A DNA stretch of 64,000 bases from Yoonia sp. R2331 (GCF_041103235.1 NZ_JBGCUN010000001.1:558001-622000); one strand, 5' to 3'; positions 7,955 through 16,671 are shown, counted from the first letter of the stretch. The notes: generated by a model from the sequence alone, not told the origin. Translations and numbers: made by a program.

Positions 7955-9331
7955 ATGACGCAACCCGTGACGCTTCCGCTGTGGGCCTTTGTGCTTATCT
8001 TGTTGTTCGCGGGGGTGACCTTTGCGTCGCACTTCCTGTTTCCATCGGTGCGCTGGTTCTTTCGCCGCCGGGCCGAACGGGTGATCGCCCGGCTGAATGA
8101 ACGCCTGCAAAAGCCGATTGAACCGTTCAAGCTGGCGCGGCGTTACGACATGATCCAGCGGTTGGTCTATGACCCGGACGTGACGCAAGCCGTCGTCGAA
8201 CACGCGCGCAAGAACAACCTGCCCGAAAACGTGGCGTTTGAGCAGGCGCAACGCTATGCCCGCGAAATCGTGCCCAGCTTTTCGGCCACCGCCTATTTCA
8301 CCGTTGGCACCCGGCTGGCCCGCTGGATCAGCAAATCGCTTTACCGCATCCGGCTGGGTGCCTTCCCCCGCGAGGCGCTCGCCGCGCTGGACCCAAATGC
8401 AACCGTGATCTTTGTGATGAACCATCGGTCCAACATGGACTATGTGCTGGTCACTTATCTGGTCAGCCGCGCGGGCGCGCTATCTTATGCAGTGGGCGAA
8501 TGGGCGCGGGTCTGGCCCTTGTCGGCGATGATCAAGATGATGGGCGCCTACTTTATCCGTCGCCGGTCGCGTGGCGATTTGTACCGCCGTGTGCTGGCCC
8601 GCTATGTGCAAATGGCCACCACCGGTGGCGTCACGCAGGCCATGTTCCCAGAGGGCGGCCTGTCTCTGACCGGGCGCAGCACTGCACCAAAGCTGGGACT
8701 GCTGAACTATATCGTCACCGCTGATCTGACCGACCGCGATGTGGTCTTTGTCCCCGTAGGGTTGAACTATGACCGAATACTGGAAGACAAATTCCTGGTG
8801 GCTGCCGATAAAAAGGGCGTGCGCCGGTTCCGCCCGCCGTTGATGACGGTGGTGCGCGGCGTGTCCTGGCACCTGTGGCAACGGATCACTCGCCGGTTTG
8901 ACAGCTTTGGCGCGGCCTCGGTCGGGTTTGGGCAGCCGCTGGAATTGTCCGCATTCCGCACAACCGTCCAAGGTGACCTGACAGAGGCTGTCGCGGCAGA
9001 GCTGATGGCGCGGATCAACGCGGTGATCCCGGTGCTGTCCGCGCCGTTGATCGCAGATGCGCTGTTGCAGGGAGCTGACACATCCGCTGCGGTGCAGACG
9101 AAAGTGCAGGCCGCACTTTCGCAGCTGAAAGACCGGCGGATGGTGCTGCCGCGCCGGGACCCCGGCGCATTGGTCGAAGACGCCCTGCGCCGCTTTGCTG
9201 ACCGCGGCTTGATCACCAAGCAAGGCGATGCGCTGCAGATCACAGAGACCGGACAGGACATTCTGCGCTTTTATGCCGCCAGCATCGCACATCACATGGG
9301 GCGGGACGCGCAAGAATCGGTTGCGAAATAA
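7955..9331 (+). CDS. Glycerol-phosphate-type acyltransferase (PlsB/PlsC-like)
   Basis: 458-residue membrane-associated acyltransferase likely acting on glycerol-3-phosphate or lysophosphatidate in phospholipid synthesis. One N-terminal membrane segment (LPLWAFVLILLFAGVTFASHF) precedes the catalytic domain with the HX4D motif in NHRSNMD, then the FPEGG substrate motif, and a helical C-terminal region. ATG 7955 is used; the frame is open upstream but that part would not be expected to be translated. The gene sits between ecm and ccr, so it may share their expression, but it has no known step in that pathway. PlsB against PlsC specificity is not decided. Confidence 0.85.
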   Translation: MTQPVTLPLWAFVLILLFAGVTFASHFLFPSVRWFFRRRAERVIARLNERLQKPIEPFKLARRYDMIQRLVYDPDVTQAVVEHARKNNLPENVAFEQAQRYAREIVPSFSATAYFTVGTRLARWISKSLYRIRLGAFPREALAALDPNATVIFVMNHRSNMDYVLVTYLVSRAGALSYAVGEWARVWPLSAMIKMMGAYFIRRRSRGDLYRRVLARYVQMATTGGVTQAMFPEGGLSLTGRSTAPKLGLLNYIVTADLTDRDVVFVPVGLNYDRILEDKFLVAADKKGVRRFRPPLMTVVRGVSWHLWQRITRRFDSFGAASVGFGQPLELSAFRTTVQGDLTEAVAAELMARINAVIPVLSAPLIADALLQGADTSAAVQTKVQAALSQLKDRRMVLPRRDPGALVEDALRRFADRGLITKQGDALQITETGQDILRFYAASIAHHMGRDAQESVAK

Positions 9332-9441
9332 AATTACAAAAAATGCCGTAGATGGGTTGCAAAGTTACGCTGCAGATGCGAAATACCGGAAAAGCGTCGA
9401 TTCTGCGACGCGGCAACGGGATGAGCATGATGGAGAGCGAC

Positions 9442-10722
9442 ATGGCCCTGGATCAGAACACCGCGACAACTGCACCTGAAAAGGCACTCTATGAGGTGGG
9501 TGAAATGCCGCCCTTGGGCCATGTGCCCGATCAGATGTATGCCTGGACCATCCGTCGCGAGCGCCACGGCGAGCCTGACAAGGCGTTCGAGGTTGAGGTG
9601 GTGGAATGCCCCAAGCCTGACAGCCACGAGGTGCTGGTCATGGTGATGGCCGCAGGCGTCAACTATAACGGTGTCTGGGCCGGTCTCGGCATCCCGATCA
9701 GCCCCTTTGACGTGCACAAGGCGGATTTCCACATCGCAGGCTCCGATGCCTCGGGCATCGTCTGGGCGGTGGGTGACAAGGTCAAACGCTGGAAGGTCGG
9801 GGATGAGGTGGTGATCCACTGCAATCAGGATGACGGCGACGATGAACATTGCAACGGCGGCGATCCGATGTTTTCCGACAGCCAGCGGATCTGGGGCTAT
9901 GAAACCCCCGATGGGTCCTTTGCACAGTTCACCTGCGTGCAAAGCCAGCAACTGATGCCGCGCCCACAGCACCTGACATGGGAAGAAAGCGCCTGCTATA
10001 CGCTGACGCTGGCCACCGCGTACCGCATGCTCTTTGGCCATGAACCCCATGACCTCAAGCCGGGTCAGAACGTGCTTGTCTGGGGCGCCTCTGGCGGTTT
10101 GGGGTCCTATGCGATCCAGTTGATCAACACCGCAGGCGCGAATGCGATTGGCGTGATTTCCGAAGAGGACAAGCGCGAGTTTGTCATGAGCCTTGGGGCC
10201 AAGGGCGTCATCAACCGCAAGGATTTCAACTGCTGGGGGCAATTGCCCACCGTCAATACAGACGAATACAACACCTGGCTGAAAGAGGCGCGCAAGTTCG
10301 GCAAGGCCATCTGGGAGATCACCGGCAAGGGCAACAACGTCGACATGGTGTTCGAACACCCCGGCGAGGCGACGTTCCCGGTGTCCTCGCTGGTGTGCAA
10401 AAAGGGCGGCATGGTGGTGATCTGTGCAGGCACCACCGGGTTCAACTGTACCTTTGACGTCCGCTACATGTGGATGCACCAAAAGCGTCTGCAAGGGTCG
10501 CACTTTGCGCATCTCAAACAGGCGTCGGCGGCCAACCAGCTGATGATCGAACGCCGCCTTGATCCCTGCATGTCAGAGGTGTTCCCCTGGGCCGACATTC
10601 CCGCCGCACACACCAAAATGCGCAAGAATGAACACAAGCCCGGCAATATGGCGGTGTTGGTTCAGGCGCCAAAAACCGGGCTTCGGACCTATGAAGACAC
10701 GGTTGTCGAAGCACAACGATAA
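9442..10722 (+). CDS. ccr: Crotonyl-CoA carboxylase/reductase
   Basis: NADPH- and CO2-dependent reductive carboxylation of crotonyl-CoA to (2S)-ethylmalonyl-CoA, the defining step of the ethylmalonyl-CoA pathway. At 426 residues it is close to known Ccr enzymes. It is a medium-chain reductase with GEMPPLGHVP and the RRERHGEP N-terminal signature, CNQDDGDDEHCNGG, the cofactor motif VWGASGGLGSYAIQL and the C-terminal RYMWMHQKRLQGSHFA. ATG 9442 (MALDQN) has GGAG eight bases upstream and matches the family's N-terminus; an in-frame ATG at 9421 lacks a good site. A strong terminator follows. Confidence 0.97.
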   Translation: MALDQNTATTAPEKALYEVGEMPPLGHVPDQMYAWTIRRERHGEPDKAFEVEVVECPKPDSHEVLVMVMAAGVNYNGVWAGLGIPISPFDVHKADFHIAGSDASGIVWAVGDKVKRWKVGDEVVIHCNQDDGDDEHCNGGDPMFSDSQRIWGYETPDGSFAQFTCVQSQQLMPRPQHLTWEESACYTLTLATAYRMLFGHEPHDLKPGQNVLVWGASGGLGSYAIQLINTAGANAIGVISEEDKREFVMSLGAKGVINRKDFNCWGQLPTVNTDEYNTWLKEARKFGKAIWEITGKGNNVDMVFEHPGEATFPVSSLVCKKGGMVVICAGTTGFNCTFDVRYMWMHQKRLQGSHFAHLKQASAANQLMIERRLDPCMSEVFPWADIPAAHTKMRKNEHKPGNMAVLVQAPKTGLRTYEDTVVEAQR

Positions 10723-10743
10723 GTCAGCGTGATTCGGAACATC

Positions 10744-10773
10744 AATCGCCCCATGGTTGTGGGGCGATTTTTT
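10744..10773 (+). terminator. Intrinsic terminator of ccr
   Basis: Perfect 9-bp stem AATCGCCCC / GGGGCGATT (10744-10752 and 10761-10769) with an 8-nt loop followed directly by a run of T to 10773: a classic Rho-independent terminator 21 bp after the ccr stop. Confidence 0.9.
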
Positions 10774-10887
10774 GTTCCAAGGCGAGCGACAATAATTCAA
10801 ACACTTGGCGATTTATGCCCTCCCCATATCTAGCGGGGGACAGTCCAGTGAATAAATCTTAAATCCTCGCCGTGCTATCCTAGGTTG

Positions 10888-10902
10888 TTAACATTTCGTT
10901 AA
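10888..10902 (+). promoter_or_regulatory. CtrA-type box TTAA-N7-TTAA
   Basis: TTAA at 10888-10891 and 10899-10902 separated by exactly seven bases, the known full CtrA recognition pattern; the halves read GTTAAC each. It lies 21 bp before the small ORF and 181 bp before luxR. CtrA and quorum sensing are linked in Roseobacters. Two TTAACC half-sites (11880-11885 and 11923-11928) lie before luxI. The short distance to the ATG at 10924 would leave little room for a transcript start between site and ORF if CtrA acted as activator at -35. Confidence 0.5.
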
Positions 10903-10923
10903 CGATTACTTTGGAGGGTAATC

Positions 10924-11130
10924 ATGGGACACAAATGGATTATCGACGTTCTTGCTGACTTGGAGTCTTTTGCCCACCAGAACAAGCTGCCCATTCTTGC
11001 AGCTGAACTGGGAAAGACTGCGCGGGTTGCGTCAGCAGAAATCGTTGCCTTGAACGAAGGGGCGCCGATTGTGGTGCATGGTGATGCGGAACAAATTCAA
11101 TCGCTTCTATCAAGGACTGGAACAGGCTGA
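10924..11130 (+). CDS. Small protein upstream of and overlapping luxR
   Basis: 68-residue protein (MGHKWIIDVLADLESFAHQNK...) with a strong GGAGG ribosome binding site seven bases before ATG. It is helical and acidic, without signal peptide or cysteines, and has no recognised domain. Its 3' end overlaps the luxR start by 47 bp in a different frame, so translation of the two may be coupled. A regulatory partner of LuxR is conceivable but only an inference from position. Confidence 0.65.
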   Translation: MGHKWIIDVLADLESFAHQNKLPILAAELGKTARVASAEIVALNEGAPIVVHGDAEQIQSLLSRTGTG

Positions 11131-11863
11131 ACAACTTGATCAGATCCAGGACCTGATCGTTGGGCTGCGCGATCAGTTGGACGTCGATCACGCCGTCTAT
11201 CACTGGGTCAGCACCGATGGTGAACAATACGGCTTTGGCACTTACCCACCGGTTTGGGTGCAACATTACATTGATCGGGATTATTTGCGGGTGGATCCGG
11301 TCATCATTGGCTGCTTCCAGCGGTTCCACCCCGTCGATTGGAAGAACCTCGATTGGACATCAAAAGCCGCCCGCACATTCCGCCGTGATGCCATCAGCCA
11401 CGGGGTTGGCAATCAGGGCTTTTCCATCCCGATCCGGGGCCCCAACGGACAATTCGCACTTTTTACCGTGTCGCACAGTTGCGACGATGAAACCTGGCGG
11501 CGCTTTACGGATGACCACCAGCGCGAATTGATCCTTGTTGCCCACTACCTCAACCAAAAAGCGCTCGAGATTGAAAAGGGCCGCACGCCCGAACCCGTGC
11601 GTCCGCTGTCCCCGCGCGAGGTTGATACGCTGACCTATCTGGCAATGGGATATGGGCGCGGTCAGGTGGCTGAAATGCTGTCAATCTCGGAACACACTCT
11701 GCGCGCCTATATCGAAAGTGCGCGGTTCAAACTGGGGGCGGCCAACACCACTCACGCCGTTGCCCGCGCCCTGTCCGAAGGGTTGATCGTCGTCGGCGGT
11801 GCCGTGCGAGAGGCCGAAGGTCATTGGCCGGGCAAGGACGCTGTCGCAGCAGCCACGGCCTAG
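11084..11863 (+). CDS. luxR: LuxR-family quorum-sensing regulator
   Basis: 259-residue transcription factor with an N-terminal autoinducer-binding domain and a C-terminal GerE-type helix-turn-helix (LSPREVDTLTYLAMGYGRGQV onward, about residues 188-245). The acyl-homoserine-lactone pocket residues typical of the family are present: W58, Y62, D71, P72 and W86. The start at ATG 11084 (MRNKFNRFYQGL) is preferred; ATG 11078 and a TTG at 11069 are in frame just upstream. luxI follows 125 bp downstream, so it is a cognate, not orphan, regulator. The symbol is generic. Confidence 0.93.
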   Translation: MRNKFNRFYQGLEQAEQLDQIQDLIVGLRDQLDVDHAVYHWVSTDGEQYGFGTYPPVWVQHYIDRDYLRVDPVIIGCFQRFHPVDWKNLDWTSKAARTFRRDAISHGVGNQGFSIPIRGPNGQFALFTVSHSCDDETWRRFTDDHQRELILVAHYLNQKALEIEKGRTPEPVRPLSPREVDTLTYLAMGYGRGQVAEMLSISEHTLRAYIESARFKLGAANTTHAVARALSEGLIVVGGAVREAEGHWPGKDAVAAATA

Positions 11864-11988
11864 GCTTAGGCATCGCGCCTTAACCTTCTGGAAACCACTT
11901 TTCCAAAATTTGGCGCGGTGCGTTAACCACGTTTTATCCAAGCTTTCACAAGACTAGCCCCATCGCACGTATTGCCACGGGGATTGAA

Positions 11989-12621
11989 ATGCTACGCTAT
12001 ATTTACGGTGACTCACTACAAACACATGCACGGCTGCAAGACAGCATGTTTCGCGACCGCGCACATCAGTTTCGGGACCGCCTGAAATGGGATGTGACGG
12101 TCGACACCAACGGCTGGGAACGGGACGAATACGACCAGCTGAACCCACTTTATGTGATCTGGGAAAATGAACGCGGCGAACACGGTGGTTCCATGCGGTT
12201 CCTGCCCACGTCCGGGCGCACAATGGTCAACGACCACTTCGGCCACCTGACGGACACCCAGATTTCCAGTCCGCTCATCTGGGAATGCACCCGCTTTTGT
12301 CTGGCCCCCGATGCCAGCCCAAAGGTCGCCGGTGCCCTGATGCTAGCGGGGGGGGAGCTGATGCGCGCCTTTTCCCTCACGCATCTGCTGGGCGTCTTTG
12401 ATGCCCGCATGGTGCGCATCTACCGGATGATCGGTGCCTCGCCAGAGGTGCTGGGATCAACCGGCGAAGGCCGCGACCAGATCAGCGTCGGGCTTTGGGC
12501 CTACAAGGCCGAGGATCGGATCAAGGTGCTGCGCCGCGCCGGGCTGTCCTCGACCATCTCAGAGGCATGGTTCAACCGCTCCTTCGGCTATACCGTGCGG
12601 GCGAAACAGATCGCCGCCTAA
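11989..12621 (+). CDS. luxI: Acyl-homoserine-lactone synthase (LuxI family)
   Basis: Makes N-acyl-homoserine lactone from S-adenosylmethionine and an acyl-ACP. 210 residues. The invariant family residues are all visible: R24, F28, W34, D46, D49, R70, E99 and R102. The N-terminus MLRYIYGDSL is typical. The 125-bp space to luxR holds two TTAACC half-sites and a TGGAAA-N5-TTTCCA dyad at 11889-11905 but no clear consensus lux box. The acyl chain made cannot be read from sequence. Confidence 0.95.
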   Translation: MLRYIYGDSLQTHARLQDSMFRDRAHQFRDRLKWDVTVDTNGWERDEYDQLNPLYVIWENERGEHGGSMRFLPTSGRTMVNDHFGHLTDTQISSPLIWECTRFCLAPDASPKVAGALMLAGGELMRAFSLTHLLGVFDARMVRIYRMIGASPEVLGSTGEGRDQISVGLWAYKAEDRIKVLRRAGLSSTISEAWFNRSFGYTVRAKQIAA

Positions 12622-12661
12622 TCTGCTGGCACACGGATGGGGCGACGGCTAATGTCGCCCC

Positions 12662-14194
12662 ATGAACGCCCCCACCATCACATTTTCCGATGACCAGGCA
12701 GAGGCTTGGGACAGTATCGCCACAGCCTTGCAACAGGCCGGGGTGGAACTGGACGATGGGCTGTTGCAACCGCCGCAATCAGACGCCTCTTCCGTGATGG
12801 CCGTGATCGGCAAGGCGGGGTCCGGCAAAACCATGCTGCTGGCCCGGCTGTATGAGGCGCTGCGCGAGGCGGGCGTTGACATCGTCTCGGGCGATTACGA
12901 GGGCAAGAAACGCACCGGCAGGCGGACCCTCGCAATCCTGGCACCCACCAACAAGGCCGCCAGCGTCTTGCGCAATCGCGGCGTGCCCGCGACCACGATC
13001 CACCGCATTCTATATACGCCCGTCTATGACCCTGAATACGAAAAGGTCGCAGAATGGCTTTCTGGCCAAGGCGACCGGCCAGAGATTGAGGGGCTGACTG
13101 ATGTGGCCCTTGAACGGGCCTGGACCTCGTTTCAGGCCAATGCCTCAATCCCGGCAGCACTTGCCGCCGCGGGCCTGCGCGGGTCGGATTTCATCACCGG
13201 CTGGAAACGGCGCGAAGAACCCTTGGACATTGGTTTTGTTGATGAATCCTCCATGCTCGACAAAAAGCAGTTCGAGGATTTGCAGGAAATCTTCCCGACC
13301 TTGCTGCTCTTTGGTGACCCCGCGCAGCTGCCGCCCGTGCAATCCGAAGGCGGCATGGTCTTTGAAAGCTTGCCGGCCCCCCGTGTCCTGACGCTGAACC
13401 GTATTCACCGGCAGGACGCCGATAACCCGATCCTAGATCTGGCCCATGCGCTGGCCGACCCAGCGCTGGATTTCCACGGCTTCGAACGCATGGTGGAAGA
13501 GGCGGCAGGCAAGGATGACCGCGTCGTCATGGCCCAACGGGTCGAGGCGGGGCTGATGTCCCGCTCGCCCGCGCTGGTCTGGCGCAATGCGACCCGCATC
13601 CGCCTGATCCACGCCTTCCGGTCTGCCTACAACGCCCCCGAGGATGAACTGCTCGAAGGTGAGCCGCTCATTTGCGACGGCATCGAACTGCCGCTCAAGC
13701 ACCGCAAACGCCGCCTCGACCTCGAGGCGAAGGGCCTGATCAAAGGCGCGCAGGTCGTCTATCTGGGGCCGGGCCGCAAACCGGGCTTTTCCCGCCTGCA
13801 CGTCATCGGGGCCGAAGACCCGCAGGTCAGCGCCGCTTCGATCGTGAAGATCGAAAAGGAAGGCGAAGAAGAACCCTTTATCCCCTTTGCCGCCAAGATG
13901 GGCGCGACTTTTTTGCATGGGGCGGCGGTGACGATCCACAAGGCCCAGGGCAGCCAATGGGACACGGTGCAGGTCTTTGCGCCCGACATCTACGCCGCCA
14001 GCCGCATGGGCCGGATGGAAGCGGGGCAGGCGCTGTGGAAACGGCTGGCCTATGTGGCGATCACCCGCGCCCAGACGCAGTTGCGCTGGGTGGTCCGCAA
14101 CCGCCTTGGCCTGCCCAACGATGTGCTGCGGGTCGATGACTTGGCGGCACCCGCCGCACCCCTGACCCTGACCGCCGAAGACCCCAACACCTAA
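12662..14194 (+). CDS. RecD-like ATP-dependent DNA helicase
   Basis: 510-residue superfamily 1 helicase of the AAA_30/UvrD_C_2 type, related to RecD and phage Dda. Walker A is GKAGSGKT (50-57), motif Ia LAPTNKAA, motif II VDESSM (193-198), motif III GDPAQLPPV (218-226), then the C-terminal part with AVTIHKAQGSQW and VAITRAQTQL (motifs V and VI). It would unwind DNA in repair or recombination, but no RecB/RecC partner is nearby. It begins 40 bp after luxI on the same strand and may be read through from it. Confidence 0.9.
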   Translation: MNAPTITFSDDQAEAWDSIATALQQAGVELDDGLLQPPQSDASSVMAVIGKAGSGKTMLLARLYEALREAGVDIVSGDYEGKKRTGRRTLAILAPTNKAASVLRNRGVPATTIHRILYTPVYDPEYEKVAEWLSGQGDRPEIEGLTDVALERAWTSFQANASIPAALAAAGLRGSDFITGWKRREEPLDIGFVDESSMLDKKQFEDLQEIFPTLLLFGDPAQLPPVQSEGGMVFESLPAPRVLTLNRIHRQDADNPILDLAHALADPALDFHGFERMVEEAAGKDDRVVMAQRVEAGLMSRSPALVWRNATRIRLIHAFRSAYNAPEDELLEGEPLICDGIELPLKHRKRRLDLEAKGLIKGAQVVYLGPGRKPGFSRLHVIGAEDPQVSAASIVKIEKEGEEEPFIPFAAKMGATFLHGAAVTIHKAQGSQWDTVQVFAPDIYAASRMGRMEAGQALWKRLAYVAITRAQTQLRWVVRNRLGLPNDVLRVDDLAAPAAPLTLTAEDPNT

Positions 14195-14207
14195 AGGAGC
14201 CATGCCC

Positions 14208-14930
14208 ATGAAAACCATCATCATCACCGGGGCCAGTTCCGGCATCGGACGGGCCGTGGCGCAGGCGTTTCTGGACGCAGGCTGGACCACCGGCTTGATC
14301 GCCCGCAGTGCCGACAAACTGGCGCAGATCACCCACGCCAACGCCGTGGCCCTGCCCTGTGACGTGACGGACGAGGCCGCCGTGCAGGCTGCCTTTGACC
14401 GCTTTGTGGGCCAGACCGGGCGGCTGGATGTGCTCTTTAACAACGCGGGTATGTCTGGCCAGATGCAGACAATCGACCAGATCAGCCTTGCCGATTGGAA
14501 GGCGTTGATCGACCTGAACCTGACGGGGATGTTTCTGGCCGCCCGCGCGGCCTTTACCCAGATGAAAAACCAGACCCCGCAGGGCGGGCGGATCATCAAC
14601 AACGGCTCGATCTCGGCCACTACGCCGCGCGATGGGTCGATCGGCTATACCACCACCAAACATGGCGTGACCGGCATGACCAAGACGCTGTCGTTGGACG
14701 GGCGCGCCTATGACATTGCCGCGGGTCAAATTGACATCGGCAATGCCGAAACGGCGATGGTCGCTGACATGAATGCGCAACGCGTCGCACGCGGCGAGGC
14801 GGCTGATCCGACGATGAGCGTGGACGAAGTCGCGCAAGCGGTGTTGCATATGGCCGGGCTGCCGGTCACGACCAATGTGCTGTCGATGACCATCATGGCC
14901 AACAAGATGCCATTTGTCGGGCGCGGGTAG
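14208..14930 (+). CDS. SDR family oxidoreductase
   Basis: 240-residue classical short-chain dehydrogenase. The NAD(P) motif TGASSGIG is at residues 7-14, NNAG near 84, catalytic Ser in NGSISATT and YTTTKHG with the YxxxK pair. AAGGAG at 14194-14199 fits ATG 14208 (8 bp away) better than ATG 14202, so the shorter start is used. It lies 13 bp after the helicase stop and is probably co-transcribed. Substrate unknown. Confidence 0.88.
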   Translation: MKTIIITGASSGIGRAVAQAFLDAGWTTGLIARSADKLAQITHANAVALPCDVTDEAAVQAAFDRFVGQTGRLDVLFNNAGMSGQMQTIDQISLADWKALIDLNLTGMFLAARAAFTQMKNQTPQGGRIINNGSISATTPRDGSIGYTTTKHGVTGMTKTLSLDGRAYDIAAGQIDIGNAETAMVADMNAQRVARGEAADPTMSVDEVAQAVLHMAGLPVTTNVLSMTIMANKMPFVGRG

Positions 14931-14983
14931 GGGGCAAACGACCTACCTGCAGCACCTGGGGAACCCTATGGGATGAGGGGTAG

Positions 14984-15001
14984 GGCGGGGTTCACCCCGC
15001 C
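14984..15001. terminator. Hairpin between convergent genes
   Basis: Perfect 8-bp stem GGCGGGGT / ACCCCGCC with a 2-nt loop between the SDR gene (+) and the TIGR02186 gene (-). No long T run, but the position fits a shared transcription stop. Confidence 0.5.
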
Positions 15002-15004
15002 GCT

Positions 15005-15754
15005 TTAACGCCGCAGCAGACCAAAGACCGCCGAGGCACCCCAGCCCGCCGCAATCGCAATTGCCAGCGACATCAGCCCGTACAGCAGCGCGTTGTTATG
15101 GGCGAGGTTGTATAGCCAGCGTTCCAGCCCGACTTTGTGCACCGGAATTGTGGTCTGATATTCATCCACAATTGACCCGTCGCGGGTCAACAGAATGCGC
15201 GCCGCATAGTCACCCTCAGTCAGGTTCGCGGGCAGTTGCACAGACGCTCGGAACAGCGTGTCTTCTTCCAGATCAACCTCACCTTCCAGCACTTGGTAGA
15301 GTGCGCTGCCCGCGCGGATGCGGATCAGGGCGCGGGTAAATGCGGCGCTGTCGTCCACCGTTGCCCCGACAGAGCGGATCGCGCGCCGGATCGTGACCTG
15401 ATTGCGCAGGTCTTCGGTATCGCTCAACACATCTTTCAGGGGGCCGCTGCTGGCCACTGCGTAAAATGATGGCGCGGCGTCGACCTCGACGGCGTCGGTG
15501 TTGACCCAGATGCCAAGGCGGCGGTCCTTGCGGCGCACGACCACGGGCGTGTCGGGCCCGGCGATGGTGATGATCACACCCAACTGGCCGGGGGCCACCG
15601 GCGCCTCGCGCTTGATCGCGCCAAAGATCAGGATGTCGGATCCTTCGAATGTTGCGGTGATCGCAACTTCATCCCGGCTCAGGCCCAGCACAATTTGCTC
15701 GGCCTTGGCCGGCAGGGCCAGCAACAGCAACAGGGGCAGCAGAACGCGGATCAT
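15005..15754 (-). CDS. TIGR02186 family membrane-anchored protein
   Basis: 249-residue alphaproteobacterial protein of the TIGR02186 (Alph_Pro_TM) family. It has an N-terminal signal peptide (MIRVLLPLLLLLALPAKA), a large periplasmic beta-rich domain with VVVRRKDRRLGIWVNTD, and one C-terminal membrane helix near LLYGLMSLAIAIAAGWG. The start overlaps the stop of the upstream TSUP permease by four bases, so the two are translationally coupled. The partnership suggests an accessory role in sulfur-compound or organic-anion export, but the function is not established. Confidence 0.88.
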   Translation of the reverse strand: MIRVLLPLLLLLALPAKAEQIVLGLSRDEVAITATFEGSDILIFGAIKREAPVAPGQLGVIITIAGPDTPVVVRRKDRRLGIWVNTDAVEVDAAPSFYAVASSGPLKDVLSDTEDLRNQVTIRRAIRSVGATVDDSAAFTRALIRIRAGSALYQVLEGEVDLEEDTLFRASVQLPANLTEGDYAARILLTRDGSIVDEYQTTIPVHKVGLERWLYNLAHNNALLYGLMSLAIAIAAGWGASAVFGLLRR

Positions 15755-16671
15755 GAATGCCCCCCGGTGCCCAGCGAATAAAGCTCTGCCGGGGTGATCA
15801 GCAGATCAAAGGCCAGCTTGCCGCAGACCGCCAGCACCAGCATCGCCAGCAAGATGCGCAATTGCTCGGCTTTCATGTGCACGCCGATCCGGGTGCCGAT
15901 CTGCGCGCCAATCACACCGCCGACCAGCAGCAGCACCGCCAGCACGATATCCACGGTAAAGTTGGTGGTGGCGTGCAACATCGTGGTGAAGGCGGTGACA
16001 AAAATGATCTGGAACAGCGATGTGCCAACAACCACCTTGGTCGGCATGCCCAGCAAATAGATCATTGCGGGCACCATGATGAAACCGCCGCCGACACCCA
16101 TGATCGCGGCCAGAATACCGACCAGCACACCGACCAAAAGGGGCGGGATCACACTGATATAAAGGCCAGAGACCCGGAATTTGACCTTGAACGGCAGGTT
16201 ATGCACCCAATTGTGCTTGCGCCGCTTGGGCACGGCCCCGCCCGCTGCCTTGGATCGCCGGATCGCGTTCAGGCTTTCGACAAACATCAGCGCGCCAATG
16301 ATGCCCAGAAAGACCACATAGCACAGCTGCACCAACAGCTCGACCTGACCGAGAGAGCGCAGATAGTTGAACAGCAATATCCCCAGCGCCGACCCAAAAA
16401 GGCCGCCGACCAGCAGCACCGTTCCCATCTTCAGATCAACGGTCTTGCGTTTGAGATGGGCCAACACGCCCGAAAAGGACGACGCGACGATCTGGTTGGC
16501 TTCGGTCGCGACGGCCACCGCCGGCGGGATGCCGATGAAGAACAACAGCGGCGTCATCAGAAACCCGCCGCCCACGCCAAACATGCCCGACAAAATCCCC
16601 ACCATGCCGCCCAGCCCCAAAAGGAGGAACGCGTTCACCGAAACCTCGGCGATTGGAAGGTAAATTTGCAT
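15751..16671 (-). CDS. TSUP (TauE/SafE) family anion permease
   Basis: 306-residue polytopic membrane protein with the duplicated TauE/SafE architecture. The repeated GVGGGF motifs (MFGVGGGFLMTPLL near the N-terminus and IMGVGGGFIMVPAM in the second half) mark the two halves. A basic cytoplasmic loop (RRSKAAGG...KRRKHN) divides them. Members carry sulfite, sulfoacetate, taurine-derived anions or related compounds across the inner membrane. It is coupled to the TIGR02186 gene. Substrate not determined. Confidence 0.9.
   Translation of the reverse strand: MQIYLPIAEVSVNAFLLLGLGGMVGILSGMFGVGGGFLMTPLLFFIGIPPAVAVATEANQIVASSFSGVLAHLKRKTVDLKMGTVLLVGGLFGSALGILLFNYLRSLGQVELLVQLCYVVFLGIIGALMFVESLNAIRRSKAAGGAVPKRRKHNWVHNLPFKVKFRVSGLYISVIPPLLVGVLVGILAAIMGVGGGFIMVPAMIYLLGMPTKVVVGTSLFQIIFVTAFTTMLHATTNFTVDIVLAVLLLVGGVIGAQIGTRIGVHMKAEQLRILLAMLVLAVCGKLAFDLLITPAELYSLGTGGHS

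Noticed and set aside
9373-9400. TTGCAAA and TGCGAAA half-sites before ccr resembling a short-chain fatty acid regulator (PccR/RamB-type) site.
   Set aside because: The spacing of the TGCA cores is one base off the published TTTGCAAA-X4-TTTGCAAA pattern and the second half is poor.
9334-10512. 392-codon open frame antisense to ccr (also 2085-3218, 13433-14620, 15757-16689 and 21619-22785).
   Set aside because: These are high-GC shadows of strong genes on the other strand, without ribosome binding sites or recognisable domains.
11889-11905. TGGAAA-N5-TTTCCA dyad before luxI as a lux box.
   Set aside because: It does not match the ACCTGT-type lux box; left as an unassigned dyad.
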